Of a stretch of DNA of 64,000 bases, positions 1 through 13,146 are shown one piece after another. The DNA is taken from NCBI GenBank assembly GCA_035079385.1, contig JAVHKY010000028.1, forward strand, positions 3,410,001 through 3,474,000, read 5' to 3'. Every line of letters starts with the position of its first letter. Within the stretch, counting starts at the first letter, position 1. The translations under genes were made by a program, and so were the position numbers. The notes beneath the pieces are model-generated. The model saw nothing but the letters and a program-made list of their open reading frames with translations, did not search any database and was not told the DNA's origin. Origin of the DNA: Aspidiotus rigidus. Lineage: Eukaryota > Arthropoda > Insecta > Hemiptera > Diaspididae.

Positions 1-2985
1 GACCATCAATGTCTGCGCAATTTTCTTTTCGTTTTGCTGTCTGAAAAAATCGACCCCTGTTTCTATTAAACTAAGTGCATTCGTCTTGTTTGTGACTTTT
101 TCCACTTTTTGTTTTCTTCATCTCTCGTTTCATTCGATTCATCTTTCGAGAAAGAAACTTTCTGGAGAATTATTGAAGAGCATCTTCGAAATAAACGCCA
201 AACGCCAGTCATACAATTTCTTTCCACAAACCGATTCAAAAGATAAGCGGTATTTTGCCTCTAGCCAAATTACAAAGAAAGATTCAATTCGTATTTTGTC
301 CATAGTAATAAGTCAGCAAGTTTACAACTGTCGTGCTGAGAAAGTTTGAACTGTTGGAGAAACGAACATCAAAGATAGTCCAGCGTCTTTTCGCAAAATT
401 GTGCACTTTGGGTTAAATGCATAGTACGAGAATACACAAGATACACCTAAAATCCATTTCCAGATTGAAGCTTCTTTTTTTTTTCTCTTTTAGACGGATT
501 GGTTTGTTGACATCTTATCTGTATAACAGCAATCTAAGTTATACTGTTCATGCGGATGGCAAAGGGTACCCTTATAGCATGTTAGTGATTCACCTTCAAC
601 TGTTTTTCCTTTTTCTGTCGGTCAGTCCGCACCGTTCTCTTTACCAGAGTTGTTCGATTCTGGCTTCCCTGCATTGAGGGTCTCTCTCCGAGTCCTCTGG
701 CTTGTCTTCTAGGTGGCCTTATGGGAGTACATGCTCAACAGTCTATTCTGGAGCTCCGCATGGACAACCACTCGGAGCCAGTAAAGCAATTCTATGCAGT
801 TTTGTTGGCTATGAAGAGGGAAGAGCTTTCATAATCTATTTTTTTCGGTGCTTAGATTCTCATTCAGAACCACAGCCGGTGGAGGGAGGGCAGACGGTAA
901 TATTTCCGCCAACGGTCGACCTTTCTTCAGATTCCCTTCATCGGAACTACACCGAGTTGAAGCGATGGCGAAGAAGGGATATATATATAAAGACCGAAGC
1001 TCCAAATTTTTCCAAGGCCAAGCAAGCGGATGTACAGACACAAATTCATAAATTTAAGGGAGGGGATGGGTCTTAATGAACATATCAAAGGTCGAAAATG
1101 TCTACATCTCCGAGGACGCACATTCACGGAATGGAGGAAAAGCTGGATAATGAGTCAAAATCCAGATTAAACTAAGGAGAGAAAAAAGAGACGACATAAG
1201 AAGCAGTGACGTGACACAGTATGAATATGTCGGGAGAATGTCAGTGGGACGGGTCATTCAGGATGGTGATCAAGTGATTCTCTAAAGGTCTTTGAGGTTG
1301 AAAGACTCTACGAAAACAGAGGATTACGATTGCAGATCAAATGAGGTCTACATGAAAGATGAAAGTTAAAAGACAACATTACATATCATTTTACGATCGA
1401 ACCACAATTTTTTTTGTCGAAGTTTATCACCATTTGAGGACTCAGTTTGGCTCTTCCGGTCCACAGTCTAAGTTGGACCTAATAAATAGAATCGTATGTA
1501 GCTAAAAGTCAAGATGAATGTTGTCGAGTCAAGAAAGGGAGAAAAAATGGAAAAACGGACGTCGAAAAAATGGATGAAATAGAGAGAAAAAATTTCATTA
1601 GATTGAGAGAAATGAAATCGTACGTTTGGACATTGAAAAGTAATTTCGGTCCAATAATCAGCGCATTCTCGAACGAATAAAAACGCCTTTCTTTTCTTTT
1701 TTTCTTCTCTCTTCGCCAGATTTTGCTTGAAAGCATTTGATACTTCTCTTACCCTGAGGTACAAATGAAGCTTTGTGTGTACACAAGTTGTGCGAGCTGT
1801 AGTACAACGTACTAACAGTGTACTATACATGTTTCCCCAGTGTACTACGGATTTAGTATTTGTCCATTTGTTTGCCGAACATACAAGTAAACACGTTCAC
1901 GTTCGTGAATATCTTAGTTGTAATGAAAAAGCTATATTGTGTTTAAGTCGTGTGCACCTGACTCCAAAGTTTTATTTGCGTGCACTCGTCCGTTAGCGTT
2001 TACTTCGGGAATACGTACAATATAGACTCGCATTGTGAATCGGGTAGGTTCTTTTCATTGCAGTTTTCAAGCTTAAACGAGAAGAAAAATTAATTAAAAA
2101 TCGCTTTGTCAGAAAAAGCTACAACTGCGGGAATTTGTCATTAGAAACTTTCTGACAAGTGGAAACATTTTTTTTTTCTTTTTTCTTTTTTCCAATTCCG
2201 ACTTTAATTTTTTTTCTTGAATTCCCTTTTATCTCGTAGGAAGGATTAGGGTTGTAAGCTCCGAAAACGAACAGTCACCGAGCTTGGTGGCAAAGAGGAG
2301 AGCATAATACGTTCTAAATGCGGCCCTGTGAAAGCTCTTAACAAAATTTGCAAATTGAAAAACGACCGTCAGGTCAACGGTTGTAGGCTTAAACTTGGAC
2401 AATCACGGTTATATCGTGAGTAGAAGAAGAGGAGTGCGTATTGTAAATTTTTATATAATAGATTTCGGAAAGAGGAGAAATTCCCATTAAAATAATTATT
2501 TTTCAGGAAGTTTGTTGCATACATTTTAGTACAGCTGTATCAATGGACCCTCAGATCGAACAAATGTTGGCGAAAAATTCAGCTTCATCATGAATTTTTT
2601 AAATCACACAGAATTTTCCAAATGATTGAAAGCTCTAGAATGCTTTACCTATCGCAGAAATTGAAAGTAAGTATGTATCCCCGAAAGCCGGACCACCAAG
2701 AGCCAAACCCAGGTGTTTCATCCTAGAAAAATTTGAATTCTGCAAAGCTCCTCTCTTTCGTTAAGGATGGCGACATCGATACCTCGGATCTCGGACTTGG
2801 AGAAATGTTGTTATAGGCTGTGAGGTCTGAAAGAAAGAAAATTGAATCCTGACTGTCATAATGAGCCAACCAATGTGCCCTATTTCTAGTTGGCATGACC
2901 CATTGTTCAAGATTTTGGACTATACCATAATCTAGTATGGCCTATTTTTCAATAATTTGGCCTACCATAGTTAGAAAGCCACCCG
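1..2985. other. AT-rich non-coding sequence
   Basis: No reading frame here shows a recognisable domain or paired splice signals. The open frames at 702-1076 and 1468-1830 overlap frames in other registers and are low complexity. I see only homopolymer runs, for example T tracts near 2166-2190. Confidence 0.5.
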
Positions 2986-2989
2986 ATGT

Positions 2990-3065
2990 GCAAAATGAGG
3001 TCACAACAGGGAAAAAATATATGACCAGAGCCACCTTACGTTGTGACTGTAAAAAGAGGTGATAT
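2990..3065. repeat. Dispersed repeat, copy 1
   Basis: This segment reads like a diverged copy of 24180-24245. Both contain TGCAAAAT, then GTCACAACA, then ACCAGAGCCA, then CTT.CGT and GTGAC in the same order and spacing. The surrounding 2880-3660 region is rich in GTGAC/GTCAC words, so the element may be longer than the part that aligns by eye. Its class is unknown. Confidence 0.5.
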
Positions 3066-3825
3066 TGTGTCACATAAATCGCCAATCGGAGTGCAGGAAA
3101 CAAAGGACACACTCTTGAGCCTTGTGCTAATCAGCCTTAGGTAACATAGGGGAAATTTTCAGTTAGGCAGGCTAAGTCGCAGGTGTGACTCAAGACACTT
3201 ACAGGTCACAAGGATCATGACTACTTTTTTGTGACTGTTCTGTGATAGTAACATTTTGGACCATTGAACGACATGCTGTGACCTACTGGTAACAAACGTT
3301 TCTTTTCTTGTAAAGTTGTTGTACCGGTCCTACCTCTGCAAGTCATTTTCCTACCCATCCCATAAAGCGACCTCCTCCATAGCCCACTGCATGAGGTGTG
3401 GGTAGCAAACAAGATGAGCTCTTGATTCATTACTGAACTTGCAGGTATATGTGCATCAAGACTCCGTACTTTTCCTGTGGGTGGGAATATCACGTAAGAT
3501 GCAAAATAGTTCCTCTTCTGGGACCATTTAGTGAGTTGATGGTTTCTTCGAAGCTACGAGACATAATTAATAGCGTAGAAATATTTGTACACTACCATAT
3601 GGTAACCTGTGTTACTTCTTGGGGTCACACATGCAACACACTTAAGAACTGCTGTATTTAGTACGTAGCTGACTTCCTGCGATGAGGTGACCATATTATG
3701 CCATCTACTCCACCATCTGCCTCTATGTGGTGCGTTGTGTTTGAGTCAACATAATGCGTCGGGGTCATAGCAAATGTTTCTCATGTCGGGCAGCTAATAT
3801 GCCCTATTGTTTTCATATTCCAAAC
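3066..3825. other. Non-coding, GTGAC/GTCAC-rich
   Basis: No gene is supported. The sequence continues the word bias of the dispersed repeat just upstream up to the start of the LINE fragment. No terminal repeats could be placed. Confidence 0.4.
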
Positions 3826-4946
3826 GAACTCCAACGCAGAAATGCAACTGAGCTTTTGCGCGCAACGCAACCTTGTGATAATGGACACCATATTTGACCT
3901 CAAGAATATTTACAAAGGCACCTGGAAGCATCCCAGATCCTGATCACATCATCGAGCGGAAGAATCGATCTCATTGATACAACTCAAACGAGAGTATACA
4001 GGGGAGCCAAATGCGACATGGACTACAGATTGCTGGTCACCAAACTGAAAGTCAAGTTCAAGCAACGAGGGCCAGGACCGCAAGATACGTACCATATTCA
4101 AAGAGGAAGTTACCAAAGCCCTGAATGCATTCTAGACCAACAATGAGGACCCCGTAGAGAAGGTCTGACAAAGAATGAAGGAGTGTCTAAAGCAGATATC
4201 GGAAAAGATACTCGGGCTCATTCCTAGAAAACAGAACCCAGACTGGTTCAAAGAAAATGAAGAAATAATTTCTGGAGCGCTAATTTGCACCACAACAAAA
4301 CCTTGGAAAGACCAAACGACAAGAAAGTGGTCAAGGACTACATATGGCGAAGGAGGACGTGCAGCGCATTACACGGCAGTTGTGGCTCCAAGGGAAAGCA
4401 GTTAAAATTCAGAAAACAGTTGACAAACGCAACTATGGAGCATTTTACAAGGCTGTGAATGCCATCTATGGCTCGGTACGTAATACTATCTGCCCAGTAA
4501 AGGACGAGCAGGGTAGAAGCAGAGATAACAGAAAGATGGAAGAGGTACTAATCCAGCTTTCTTAACTAGTCACCCTCTATAAAGAGAAGCTGTCCCAATA
4601 CCCCGAGAAGACGGAGCTGGCCGAATGTCCTACGCTGGAGGAAGTGGAGCAGGCTGTTAGCAAACTAAAGAATGACAAAAACCCCAGCGAAGAGAGCCTG
4701 CCTGCAGAAATATACAAACACAGTGGCGGCAAACTCACAAGAGCACTGCATCAACTGTTCTGCAGAATACGGGAAGACGAAATGATACCTATGAACTATA
4801 AAGATTCAACAATAGTGAACATCTTCAAACGGAAAGGGGCCCGAGCCGAATACACCAATTACCGTGGGATCTCCTTACTGTGTATGACTATAAAGATACT
4901 GGTGAGAATAATCATGGAATGGCTGCTCCCAACACCAGACGCTTAA
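3826..4946 (+). pseudogene. Non-LTR retrotransposon fragment (EN end to RT start)
   Basis: This is a decayed piece of a LINE polyprotein. The first part (3829-4130) reads as the C-terminal end of an apurinic-type endonuclease: a CAQRNLVIMDT-like stretch, GTWKHPRS, and later the MDYRLLVTKLK motif that closes this domain. A linker follows, and at 4644-4946 the first reverse transcriptase motifs appear: KLKNDKNPSEESLPAEIYK, HQLFCRIREDEMIPMNYKDS, then TNYRGISLL. Reading frames shift several times (pieces at 4175-4405, 4344-4565 and 4644-4946), and in-frame stops occur. The element ends abruptly after the RT 'fingers', before the catalytic motifs. Both ends are therefore truncated and the copy is dead. 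Clade is uncertain (RTE/CR1/jockey-like order of domains). Confidence 0.88.
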
Positions 4947-5185
4947 AGGAAAAAAATCATACAAGTCGCCAGCATCGTTCAATAAGGAAACTTTTGTGTA
5001 GAATCGATAGTGCAGTGTAAAATTAGTTCCATTAAAAAGTACGATTCTAAAGCTTCTCGATCCCAGTTTCACCTAGCTTGCAGAGCGCTGCATTGGGGTC
5101 CCCTGCCGCGCATACTCTTAGATATACTCATTTCTCAGTTAACTTTTTAACAAGGAACTTGTTCTATGAGGGGTTTTTCAAAAAA
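4947..5185. other. Unassigned spacer
   Basis: Short stretch between the LINE fragment and the 46-bp repeat array. A GC-richer patch lies near 5080-5110. Nothing is recognisable. Confidence 0.4.
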
Positions 5186-5440
5186 TGCCATCCGACCAAA
5201 AACTTGGAAAAATTTCGACTCTCGGGCAATAGTACATATAATAGGAGGGGGACTTTAAAAAATTTCGACTCTCGAGCTACACATGTTAGGAGGAGGACTG
5301 AAAAAAATGTCGACTCTTGAACTATATACGATAGGAGGGGACTTGGAAAAATTTGAGAAACTTAGAAATGAATTTTCTACACCAAAACCAATTCAACTGA
5401 TAGAACAGGTTCCCTGCGTTTCTTTTTTCTGATGGCCAAG
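5186..5440 (+). repeat. Partial foldback element with 46-bp tandem units
   Basis: Four units of about 42-50 bp begin near 5203, 5253, 5299 and 5341. Each carries GGAAAAATTTCGACTCT followed by a purine-rich GGAGGGGGACTT tail. They are followed by a linker with CACCAAAAC and ATAGAACAGGTTCCCT. The same units and the same linker recur at 55995-56375, where an inverted second arm is also present. The copy here therefore appears to be a left arm plus centre that has lost its right arm. No coding capacity is seen. Confidence 0.7.
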
Positions 5441-8400
5441 TTCAGTAACTTATAAGTTGAGCCAATAATGAACGGATGTAAGCAGCTGATAAACCCGTTC
5501 CTAAGCCGATAATTTTCAGCTAATGGCTTGTCACTCTTGTATTCTGCGGAAAGATGGTTGTTATGCGGATTGTATTTGCTATGAGCAAACGTATCAAAAA
5601 GTAATCACCTTTGTAGGGACTCTAACTAATCTTTGGGCGAGAAGGCTGGAAAATGGAAGCATGTCGTTTGATATTGTCTCATACGAGTAGGTTTTTTTTT
5701 ATTGTAAATAAATCAAAGCGAGATATTCGAACAGCACTCACGCACACGAGAAACAATGTTCCAGTCACAAGAGTCTTAATGAATAATTTTTCGAAGAAAA
5801 ACTAATGCCGGAACTGGTATTCGCATTTTTGTCTTCTTAAATACGCTGTACTTTATGATAAAGCGCTAACTCAGCCTGTTGGTATTTCGACTGGGTTCTT
5901 TTAGTATACACGAGGTGACCATAAAATCTGAAATCCAACTTTTCCTCTTGCCTTTGGGAAGTAGGTACCGGTAGGTAATGGGTGTAACTCATTCTCCTGT
6001 TGAACTGGCGAGTTCATATATATTCGAGCACGAAACCTTGAAAAGTTTACAATCGGTAATCTAGCAGACTACACACTATTCCATTATTTTTTTTCCTCTT
6101 TTCTGAATTTATAGTGAATCACTGTACCTTAGAGAACTTTTAATTAAATTTTTCCCTGAAAACTTCAATGCCAAAACAGAGAGAAATAAAGGTCACAAAT
6201 AGAGTGTCAACCGAGGCCTTTTTTTTTTTCTTTTTCTTCTTTTTGACCTCATTGTACAATTATGAAAGAGTGTGTTTCGCGAAGTTCGAGCAAATTTGAT
6301 GAGAAACTGTTTCACTATACTCAAGTGCCCATACCGACTTACCTACACAACTATTTTTGAAATGTTCCGAATTCTTTCTGCAAAACGAAAGCAGATTTCA
6401 AAAAAAAAATTAATGAAGTGATCACAGTATGGCTCAAAATTAACACATTGAAGAAAATTACCTCCATCATGTTCGACCTGACGATTTGAAAATTGATTAC
6501 ACATTCAGTTCGAAGACAATTGACTAAATACTTTTGGTTGGTTTGAGAGAATAATGACAAAAAACTGACGTCAAATCGACGATGTGTGTGTATCTGGTTT
6601 ATACAGAATCAAAAATGTCACAATTGCCATAAGTCATCGATAGTAGTCGCTTATTACGAGTTACATTAACTGGGTATAAAAGTTTGATCCTTTGATGACA
6701 TAAATCCTCCGCCTTTCTTTCACCCCTGTTTTATGGAACCTAATTAATATGCGGTTGGGTATAAGAAGTTGCATGGTTCGCTCAGTTTGTACATTCGAGC
6801 TCGATTTACTTTTGTTTTGTAGACTAAGTACGTCCTCCTGAAAGATGCTTTTGTTTCTTGTGTTTTGCGGTCAACTATACAATTTACAGAGAGCTTTAAC
6901 AAGAACTTAAGGAAATTTCGAAAGTATCTTGTTGCCATCGTTGTTTCAGCGTTTTCCGCGGTCTATCTTTTTCTCCTAGGTTTTCCTTCTTTCTTGTCTA
7001 CGTACCTCTCTTCTTCTCATTCGTTCCACTTTTATAATGTAAGTACAAATAACATTTCCAGTAGAGCTATTTCACATCGTTTCGTCATTAAATTCCGCGT
7101 AAATTCGGAAATTAAAACAGGAAGACGCGCTGACGACTTCGCGAAAGACGGTACCAGATAGGAAAATATCGGTACACGTTCACACAGACGCATGTAAAAT
7201 AAATATACGAGAAAGGACATACATATGCGACTATGGCAGAGTTCCGAGTGAAGAAATTCATTAACATAACGTAATAACCAGATTTTTTTATGGTGTATGA
7301 TAGTTTGAAATAAAATTTAGTGGTCAACCCCCTTCTGCTGATGACTTTCCCGCCTTTTTATATTTTGATATTTATCATTAGCTAGGCAGTATTGCTAATT
7401 TTTTTCTCGATTAAAACGCATTCAACCTTCCAAAAAAATATTGAAAAATTATAGCCCGCATCGCAAAATGCAGAAATTGAAAATAGTCGATGAGTCACTT
7501 GAATTTTTCAGCAGTACCTAATGTATTTCGTATGTTGACGAGGTTTACAAAAGATTTTGGTTTAGAGAAAAGCACTGATGGAAGACTAGCTAGGATTCGC
7601 GACTTCACAAAATGAAAAAAATTGCTGTCTTCAACATTATTTTGTCTGACGAGTGTATATACGAAGAAAGCGACTAAAACGATGAATAGAGAAAGCGAAG
7701 GAAAATTAAATAGGTAAACAGAGAAACTGACATCGAAGAAAATGATAACGAGAGGACTTTAACTCAGCGAACGCGATGTTCTTTGAATTCAAATACACCG
7801 AGTACTATATTGGATGGCATAACTTATAACACGAGTTAACGAGGGAATAATTGAGAGGTGTAGCGTGGAAAAAGGAGAGAGGAATATTGGCGAACCCTTT
7901 TATGGTGCAGTGTATGTCTGATTGCGGATTGAGCGTCTCATTTTGAGCAGATGGTAAGATGAAATGTAACTTTGATGGTAAGAGCAGATTCTTAACAAGC
8001 GCAGAAACTCGGTTGTAAGTATTTTGTCTGAAAAAAAAAAGAAAAAGAAAAAAGGAAACGATGAAAGAAAAATCGAATTCCTCTAAACGAGCAAAATTAA
8101 AATAAAAAGGATCGAACTTAATAAGGCGTTGACGAAAAGAAGCTCGCGTGCAAATTGCGCTCCTAATTTTTCGAAGTTTGATCCCCTCAAGAAACATAAT
8201 TTTCAATCCGCAATACAGGAAGAGACGAATGCGCAGTAAGACCTGGTCAGGAAAAAGGTTACTATCGTCAACAAACTAATGTCTGCCCATAAACGCAATA
8301 CGTACAAAAACGAGCAACATTAAGTTTTATAGAGGGTCCTACATGTATGGAAGGTCCAGATTTTTAATTAGATTTCACCAAAAAAAAAACATGCAGTATC

Positions 8401-8499
8401 ATGGAAATCCGAACTCTAAACACTAGACACAACTTAGAGTCGAATTGCTATCAGAGTCTCTTCTTCTTCTTTCTTCATGTCCCTATTCTTGATCTTCTT
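5441..8499. other. AT-rich non-coding sequence
   Basis: No domain, splice pair or terminal repeat could be supported over these 3 kb. Open frames at 6865-7161 (+) and 7805-8206 (-) overlap frames in other registers and look like chance. Confidence 0.45.
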
Positions 8500-9530
8500 C
8501 TACAGAATGTCGTCTCCATGTGGTTGGAAAACAGGTGTTGAGTAAGCCATAGCGTGTTTCTTTATTTGCCTATTCCATTTTGTGACCATTTCTATCTTCT
8601 TCTTCTTCAGGACTCTGACTGCAAATGCAGACACCTGGTTCAAAACCCAGCATAGTGACTTCCAGGCTACGCGGAGCTGGCGTTTCATCGATCCCAATCT
8701 CTCACAAAGTGACTAAGCTTACCTCCCCCCACTCCTCCACACCACACACTCAATACGGTGTGCTGTGCTGCACATCCCGCTCCATTGATTACAGTGCGAC
8801 ATGTTGCCTGCTCAACTTTCCCTAACTTCTCATGAAAGTACTCGTTGAAGCAGCCATGGTCGCTAAACACCCGCATCAGATGGAAGCCAGCTTATCAAGG
8901 TTTCGGTTCATTTACTCATCAAGGTCGCGTATTAAAACTCAAATTGTCCATATACCTAACTCACTAAGCAATTCTCAAGCAAGAAGCCTCTGGCCTCCTG
9001 CTTGACCCGAAGACTCTGTTGGTCAGCCGTTGTCCTTTCTTTGCTTTGAGCACCACCGCTCCTCCTCAGCAAGGAGCTCAATTGGGGATGAACGTGCTCA
9101 TATACAAAGAGCCTTTGTCGAGACAGTGATATCTCAGCACAACTTTTTGTTGGACCTTTTCTATCTCTTTTCTTCTATAAGGTATCTGCATTAAGTCGGC
9201 CCGAGCACCACGTAGAAAAATCGAAAATGCGGTGCTAATTATGATCCTTTTTATTGCTTCTCTCGGCCCTCCTAGGCATCTCATCAGGCAGCTTGGGTAT
9301 GTAACTACCCAGCCCGCCTGTCATCAGAAAATGCTGGTGCCTGAAGCTCCTTTTGCGTCATACCAGATGCCCAGATACTTCATCATCTCCTTCATTGTGA
9401 TTTCACATCTTCCAGACGGATGGTGGGTGACTGAACTTTCGACTGGTCGTGAATACTATGGCCTTCGTCTCTCGCTGACTCTATCCAAAGCGTCGATGCC
9501 TTTGGGGCCCAAAATCTCGTCAGGAAATCT
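8500..9530 (-). pseudogene. R1-like LINE, 3' end of ORF2
   Basis: Read on the minus strand this is the last third of an R1-type ORF2. The order is: RT thumb around 9410-9360 (MKYLGIWYDAKGASG), then LGGPREAIKRIIIST, then KVQQKVVLRYHC around 9285-9130, then PIELLAEEER around 9090-9060, and a terminal region around 8876-8740 (FSDHGCFNEYFHE, VEQATCR) that matches the region after RT in R1-clade elements. Several frameshifts and stops separate these blocks. The catalytic RT core lies beyond 9530 and is missing. The 3' boundary near 8455-8500 is inferred from loss of coding resemblance. Confidence 0.8.
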
Positions 9531-9820
9531 GTCTGGTAAGAATCTGTGTCAATTTAAGAGGAATATGAGGATATTCCAATGATTGGAATTTCTACATGTC
9601 TGGTCATGATATCATAATTGGACATTTTGAACATATGAAGTTTCCAAGTCTTGAAAACTCCAGAAAATGTGCAAGGAATCCCCGCTATCTTTCTAGGAGG
9701 TTTTTTTGTTCAGTACACTCCAATCATTGGCATACGATTTCAATTTTGCCAATCTTAGCGCTCCTGACAGATAGTAGTCTGAATGATACCATAAAAATCA
9801 AGAGGCTAGTTGAAAGTTTG
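9531..9820. other. Spacer with small palindromes
   Basis: The RC of this stretch does not continue the LINE frame. A 17-bp perfect palindrome (ATTCCAATGATTGGAAT) lies at 9573-9589, and its core word returns near 9720. Nothing else is recognised. Confidence 0.4.
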
Positions 9821-10402
9821 AAGGCTCAGTGGAGGCTTGGAGGCATCTTCAAGGGCCCTTTTAGAGGCATCTGGAGCTACCTCCAAAGTGCCTCCGGAGT
9901 GCTATAGTGAGGATTTAAACCATAGTGTTGGAGGCTGGAGCATTTTACCTCCGGAGGTACCTTGCTTCCACCTGGAGGCTAGGAGGTGCCTCCAAGGACC
10001 TTTTCGGAGGCATTTTCCTTTCAACGGTATTCTATTCCTTCAAACCTCATTCAGTCAATTTGATACTAGCGCTCCTCGGTTCGAATAAGAACAGTGCCCA
10101 TTTTCTTTTCTTTCCAAAGTTTTTAATACACCTTCTGAGTATCATTTGTCATCTGGCAACACGTTAGGCCAATATGCTACATCTGGTCACACTGATCAAT
10201 GTTACAAGTGCCTCCGGAGGCATTTTCTCCCATTACAGTAATTGCGCTACAGGCACTTGGAGATGCCTCCAGAGACAAATTTCGGAGAACACGAGGCGCC
10301 TCCAAACGAGTCCACTGGGGGCAACCGCAGTCGGAGAGGCATTTTCTTTATTCGTTCCGAAGGCGGAGTGGAGGCCTCCGAAAAACAATAATGCCTCCAA
10401 AA
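9821..10402. repeat. GGAGGC/GCCTCC-iterated element
   Basis: This stretch is packed with the hexamer GGAGGC and its complement GCCTCC, often fused as the palindrome GCCTCCGGAGGC. A dense cluster lies at 9827-10010 and a second at 10205-10395, with plain sequence between them. The two-cluster layout resembles the subterminal repeats of non-autonomous hAT elements placed elsewhere in this window. I could not fix ends or a target duplication. Open frames through it are repeat-driven. Confidence 0.55.
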
Positions 10403-13145
10403 CCTTTGATAAGAATCATTACAAGTTCAGACAATTATACCTCGAAAAGTATCAATTTGTTCAAAAGATTCAAGAAGGCAAAATTTAATCTACTACCTAG
10501 AATTTCCTGTCAGAAGAGATATTTGTTGCAAAATTTTGAATTGAAATTCTTTTGTTGCAATGTAGCGATGAAGCAACATCATAGAACAGTGTTGCCCCTC
10601 GTGGAAGGATTTCACCAAGTACACTTAAACGACCAATACCGGGAACTCCATTAAAAAATACATTGAGCGTTGTTGCCTGTCGCTGTTTCCTATTTACGCA
10701 ACATAAATCAGTACTAATCACTACCGCTAGGAGAGCTACGGCCGATCTGAATAATATGAGTGAATTTTGTGACTTTAGTAATAATTCATGCCGCTAAAGT
10801 ACAAGAATCCGGCCAAGTTTCTTGTATAGGCTGTTGAATGTATTTGGTTTACCTAACCTTATTTTTTAGTAGGCTTGTTCTCTGCTGAGTCTGAATGTAA
10901 AGAAAAATTGGTACAGCTTAAGAAGGCCTATATGTGAAAACTAAGCTTGAAATTCTTAACTTTCTAGATTAAAGCAACTTGAGGCTCAAGCTATAAACTA
11001 GTCTCATATAGCTTATGTGGCCTGAAATGTAAAGCCTCAAGCTTGGTGGACACCCAGAAGAGTAAAGCTCCTGAAAAAATACGATGACAGGTAAAAATCT
11101 TTAAGCTGTCTAAATACAAAATACAATTTCTAGTAACAGCGCTTATGGGTCAAGATGTCTGAAACTAGAACTGGTGGAAGACAATACAATTTAATATTTT
11201 CTGTATTCTTCAGCACTGGGTACACGTACAGCAGAATGCAAAGTTTGTTTAGTCTGCACAATTTTAAAAAAATTGAATAGCGAGGCACCTCCGCGGATAA
11301 GCCTGAATCATTTTAGAGAACAGGCTTTCGATAAATTTTTGTCTGTGATGTCGACAGTGCTACGAGGTCACATAAGATCTCTTTCTGTTTTGCCACAACC
11401 ATCATCGCCTTTAACGCATTCTCATACATAATACTCCGGCTCGAAGGTGCAGAGGTAAAGGCAATATGGTTGGTGGCAAACCTTGTAGAATTATACAGTA
11501 AATTCGAATTAGACAGCATGGTGTTTTGAGCAGTTCATACAACTGCTGACGAAGCTGCTTAAGTAGGAAAACTTTATCGTTAACATTCTACCATAGGTAT
11601 GCACCCCGCTAACCATGTAAGCGAACTAAATTTTGTCGTATTTCTTGCGAAAAATAGGATTAACTCGCATCTGTGTACCTTGTGCGTGCATTGAAAGTTC
11701 AACGCCTAAAGTCTGGCAAACACCCACATCCATTCACGCCTAAGGTGACTCGCAGCATTCCCCAATGAAACGCTATTAACACTTTTTCAATCAAGTAGTA
11801 ATCTCGAATGGTCATGGTTGTTTCTTTGTTCTTGTGAATAAAAATTTTTGTGCGCCGCAAAGAAAAGTTTTACCGCACGAAAGGAAATCGTTAGAAGTCA
11901 CCAAAATTCTGATTTAAGAAGAAGGCGCACGTTCTCACCCGTGCACTAAGTCGTATTGTCAGCTATCAAATCTGTTTTTCGTACTATCGAAAGAACTTTT
12001 AATGATATCGTCTCCGACTGACAACTCTTTTCCATCCACGTTGCTCGAAAAACTTAAAACTCTCAGACAAGACTTTTCGCTACAAGGTTAAGGAGGAAAC
12101 GGTCCGGAAAATTTTTCATCCTTTTTTTCGCATTACGTTCGTTATAAATGTATTGAGAATCACTCGCCACAATTGTCCACCTATTGTCGTTATTTTATCG
12201 TTGTATCTTTGTTGGTTTTATTTTCCCGCTTTTACGTCTACGGAGTCTAGTCCTTTACTCTCCATCTTGTTTGATTCATCCGCGTACGCCGTATACAAAC
12301 ATTATAATTCAAGAACTCTATATAGCGACAGTATAACAAACAAGACAGAAAAAATGGCATCGGTATTAACAACGACAAAAGTTAAACTTACATTTAGAAA
12401 ATTAAATTTGAAAATGTATTTTCAAACGACGTGGCTTCGCCGTTTCCAGAACCGAAAAAGTTGATGAAATGAACGGAGTCGTAAAAGGAAATGGAAGCTC
12501 GAGAAAAGAAGAGTGACAGAAGGGGAAAAGAAAAAAGGGATAAGAGAATACAAGGAGAAGAAGAAAAAAACCGAATTGTTAAAGTTATAAAAACTTATTT
12601 CGCGGTATTAAAATATTTTCTGTCCATCGTATCGGTCTGGCTTGTCTCTTCATCCGCAACATAGTGAAGTATTTTTAGTGCTGATACTTTAAAAGAAAAG
12701 AAAAGAAAAGAAGAAAATATAATTTTGTAAAATTATTTTCGTTGTCCTCATTCACCTTCAGGGGGAAAGCAACAGACCTACTTCTTATTGGGTTAACTGG
12801 CTGCCTAATGCAGAATTAATGATTTTTTTTTCGCGGAAAAACTGCAAAATTCTTTGCGTTTTCTGAGTGGAAAGTAAGTTGTGTCACAGTTCGATTGATG
12901 GGAAACAAAATTGCAGCTGAAGCAAAAGTTGTTAACACAAGAAGGTTAACAAATGAGATGAAAATTAATAATGTTTACAAATCAAGGGGAAAAAAGAGAG
13001 ACTCTCAGGGCATTAAACCTACTACAAACCCAAGTGATAGTCGTATATTATTTACTAAAGAGGCTTAGATCTAGTATAAAATTAGTATACTGCACAAATA
13101 CTGCATAAGACGGGGGTAGGCTTAGCCCCTAGCTAACATTTAACT
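10403..13145. other. AT-rich non-coding sequence
   Basis: No gene is supported. An (AAAAG)n microsatellite lies at about 12688-12712, and AAGCTTGAGGCTCAAGC-like words occur at 10940-11045. Open frames at 12153-12464 and 10174-10654 show no recognisable motif. Confidence 0.45.
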
Positions 13146-13146
13146 T

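Noticed and set aside
702..1076. 124-codon open frame
   Set aside because: Opposite and overlapping frames are equally open, composition is not coding-like, and no motif or splice context is visible.
10174..10654. 104- and 151-codon frames
   Set aside because: They run through the GGAGGC/GCCTCC repeat clusters, whose words lack stop codons, so openness follows from the repeat.
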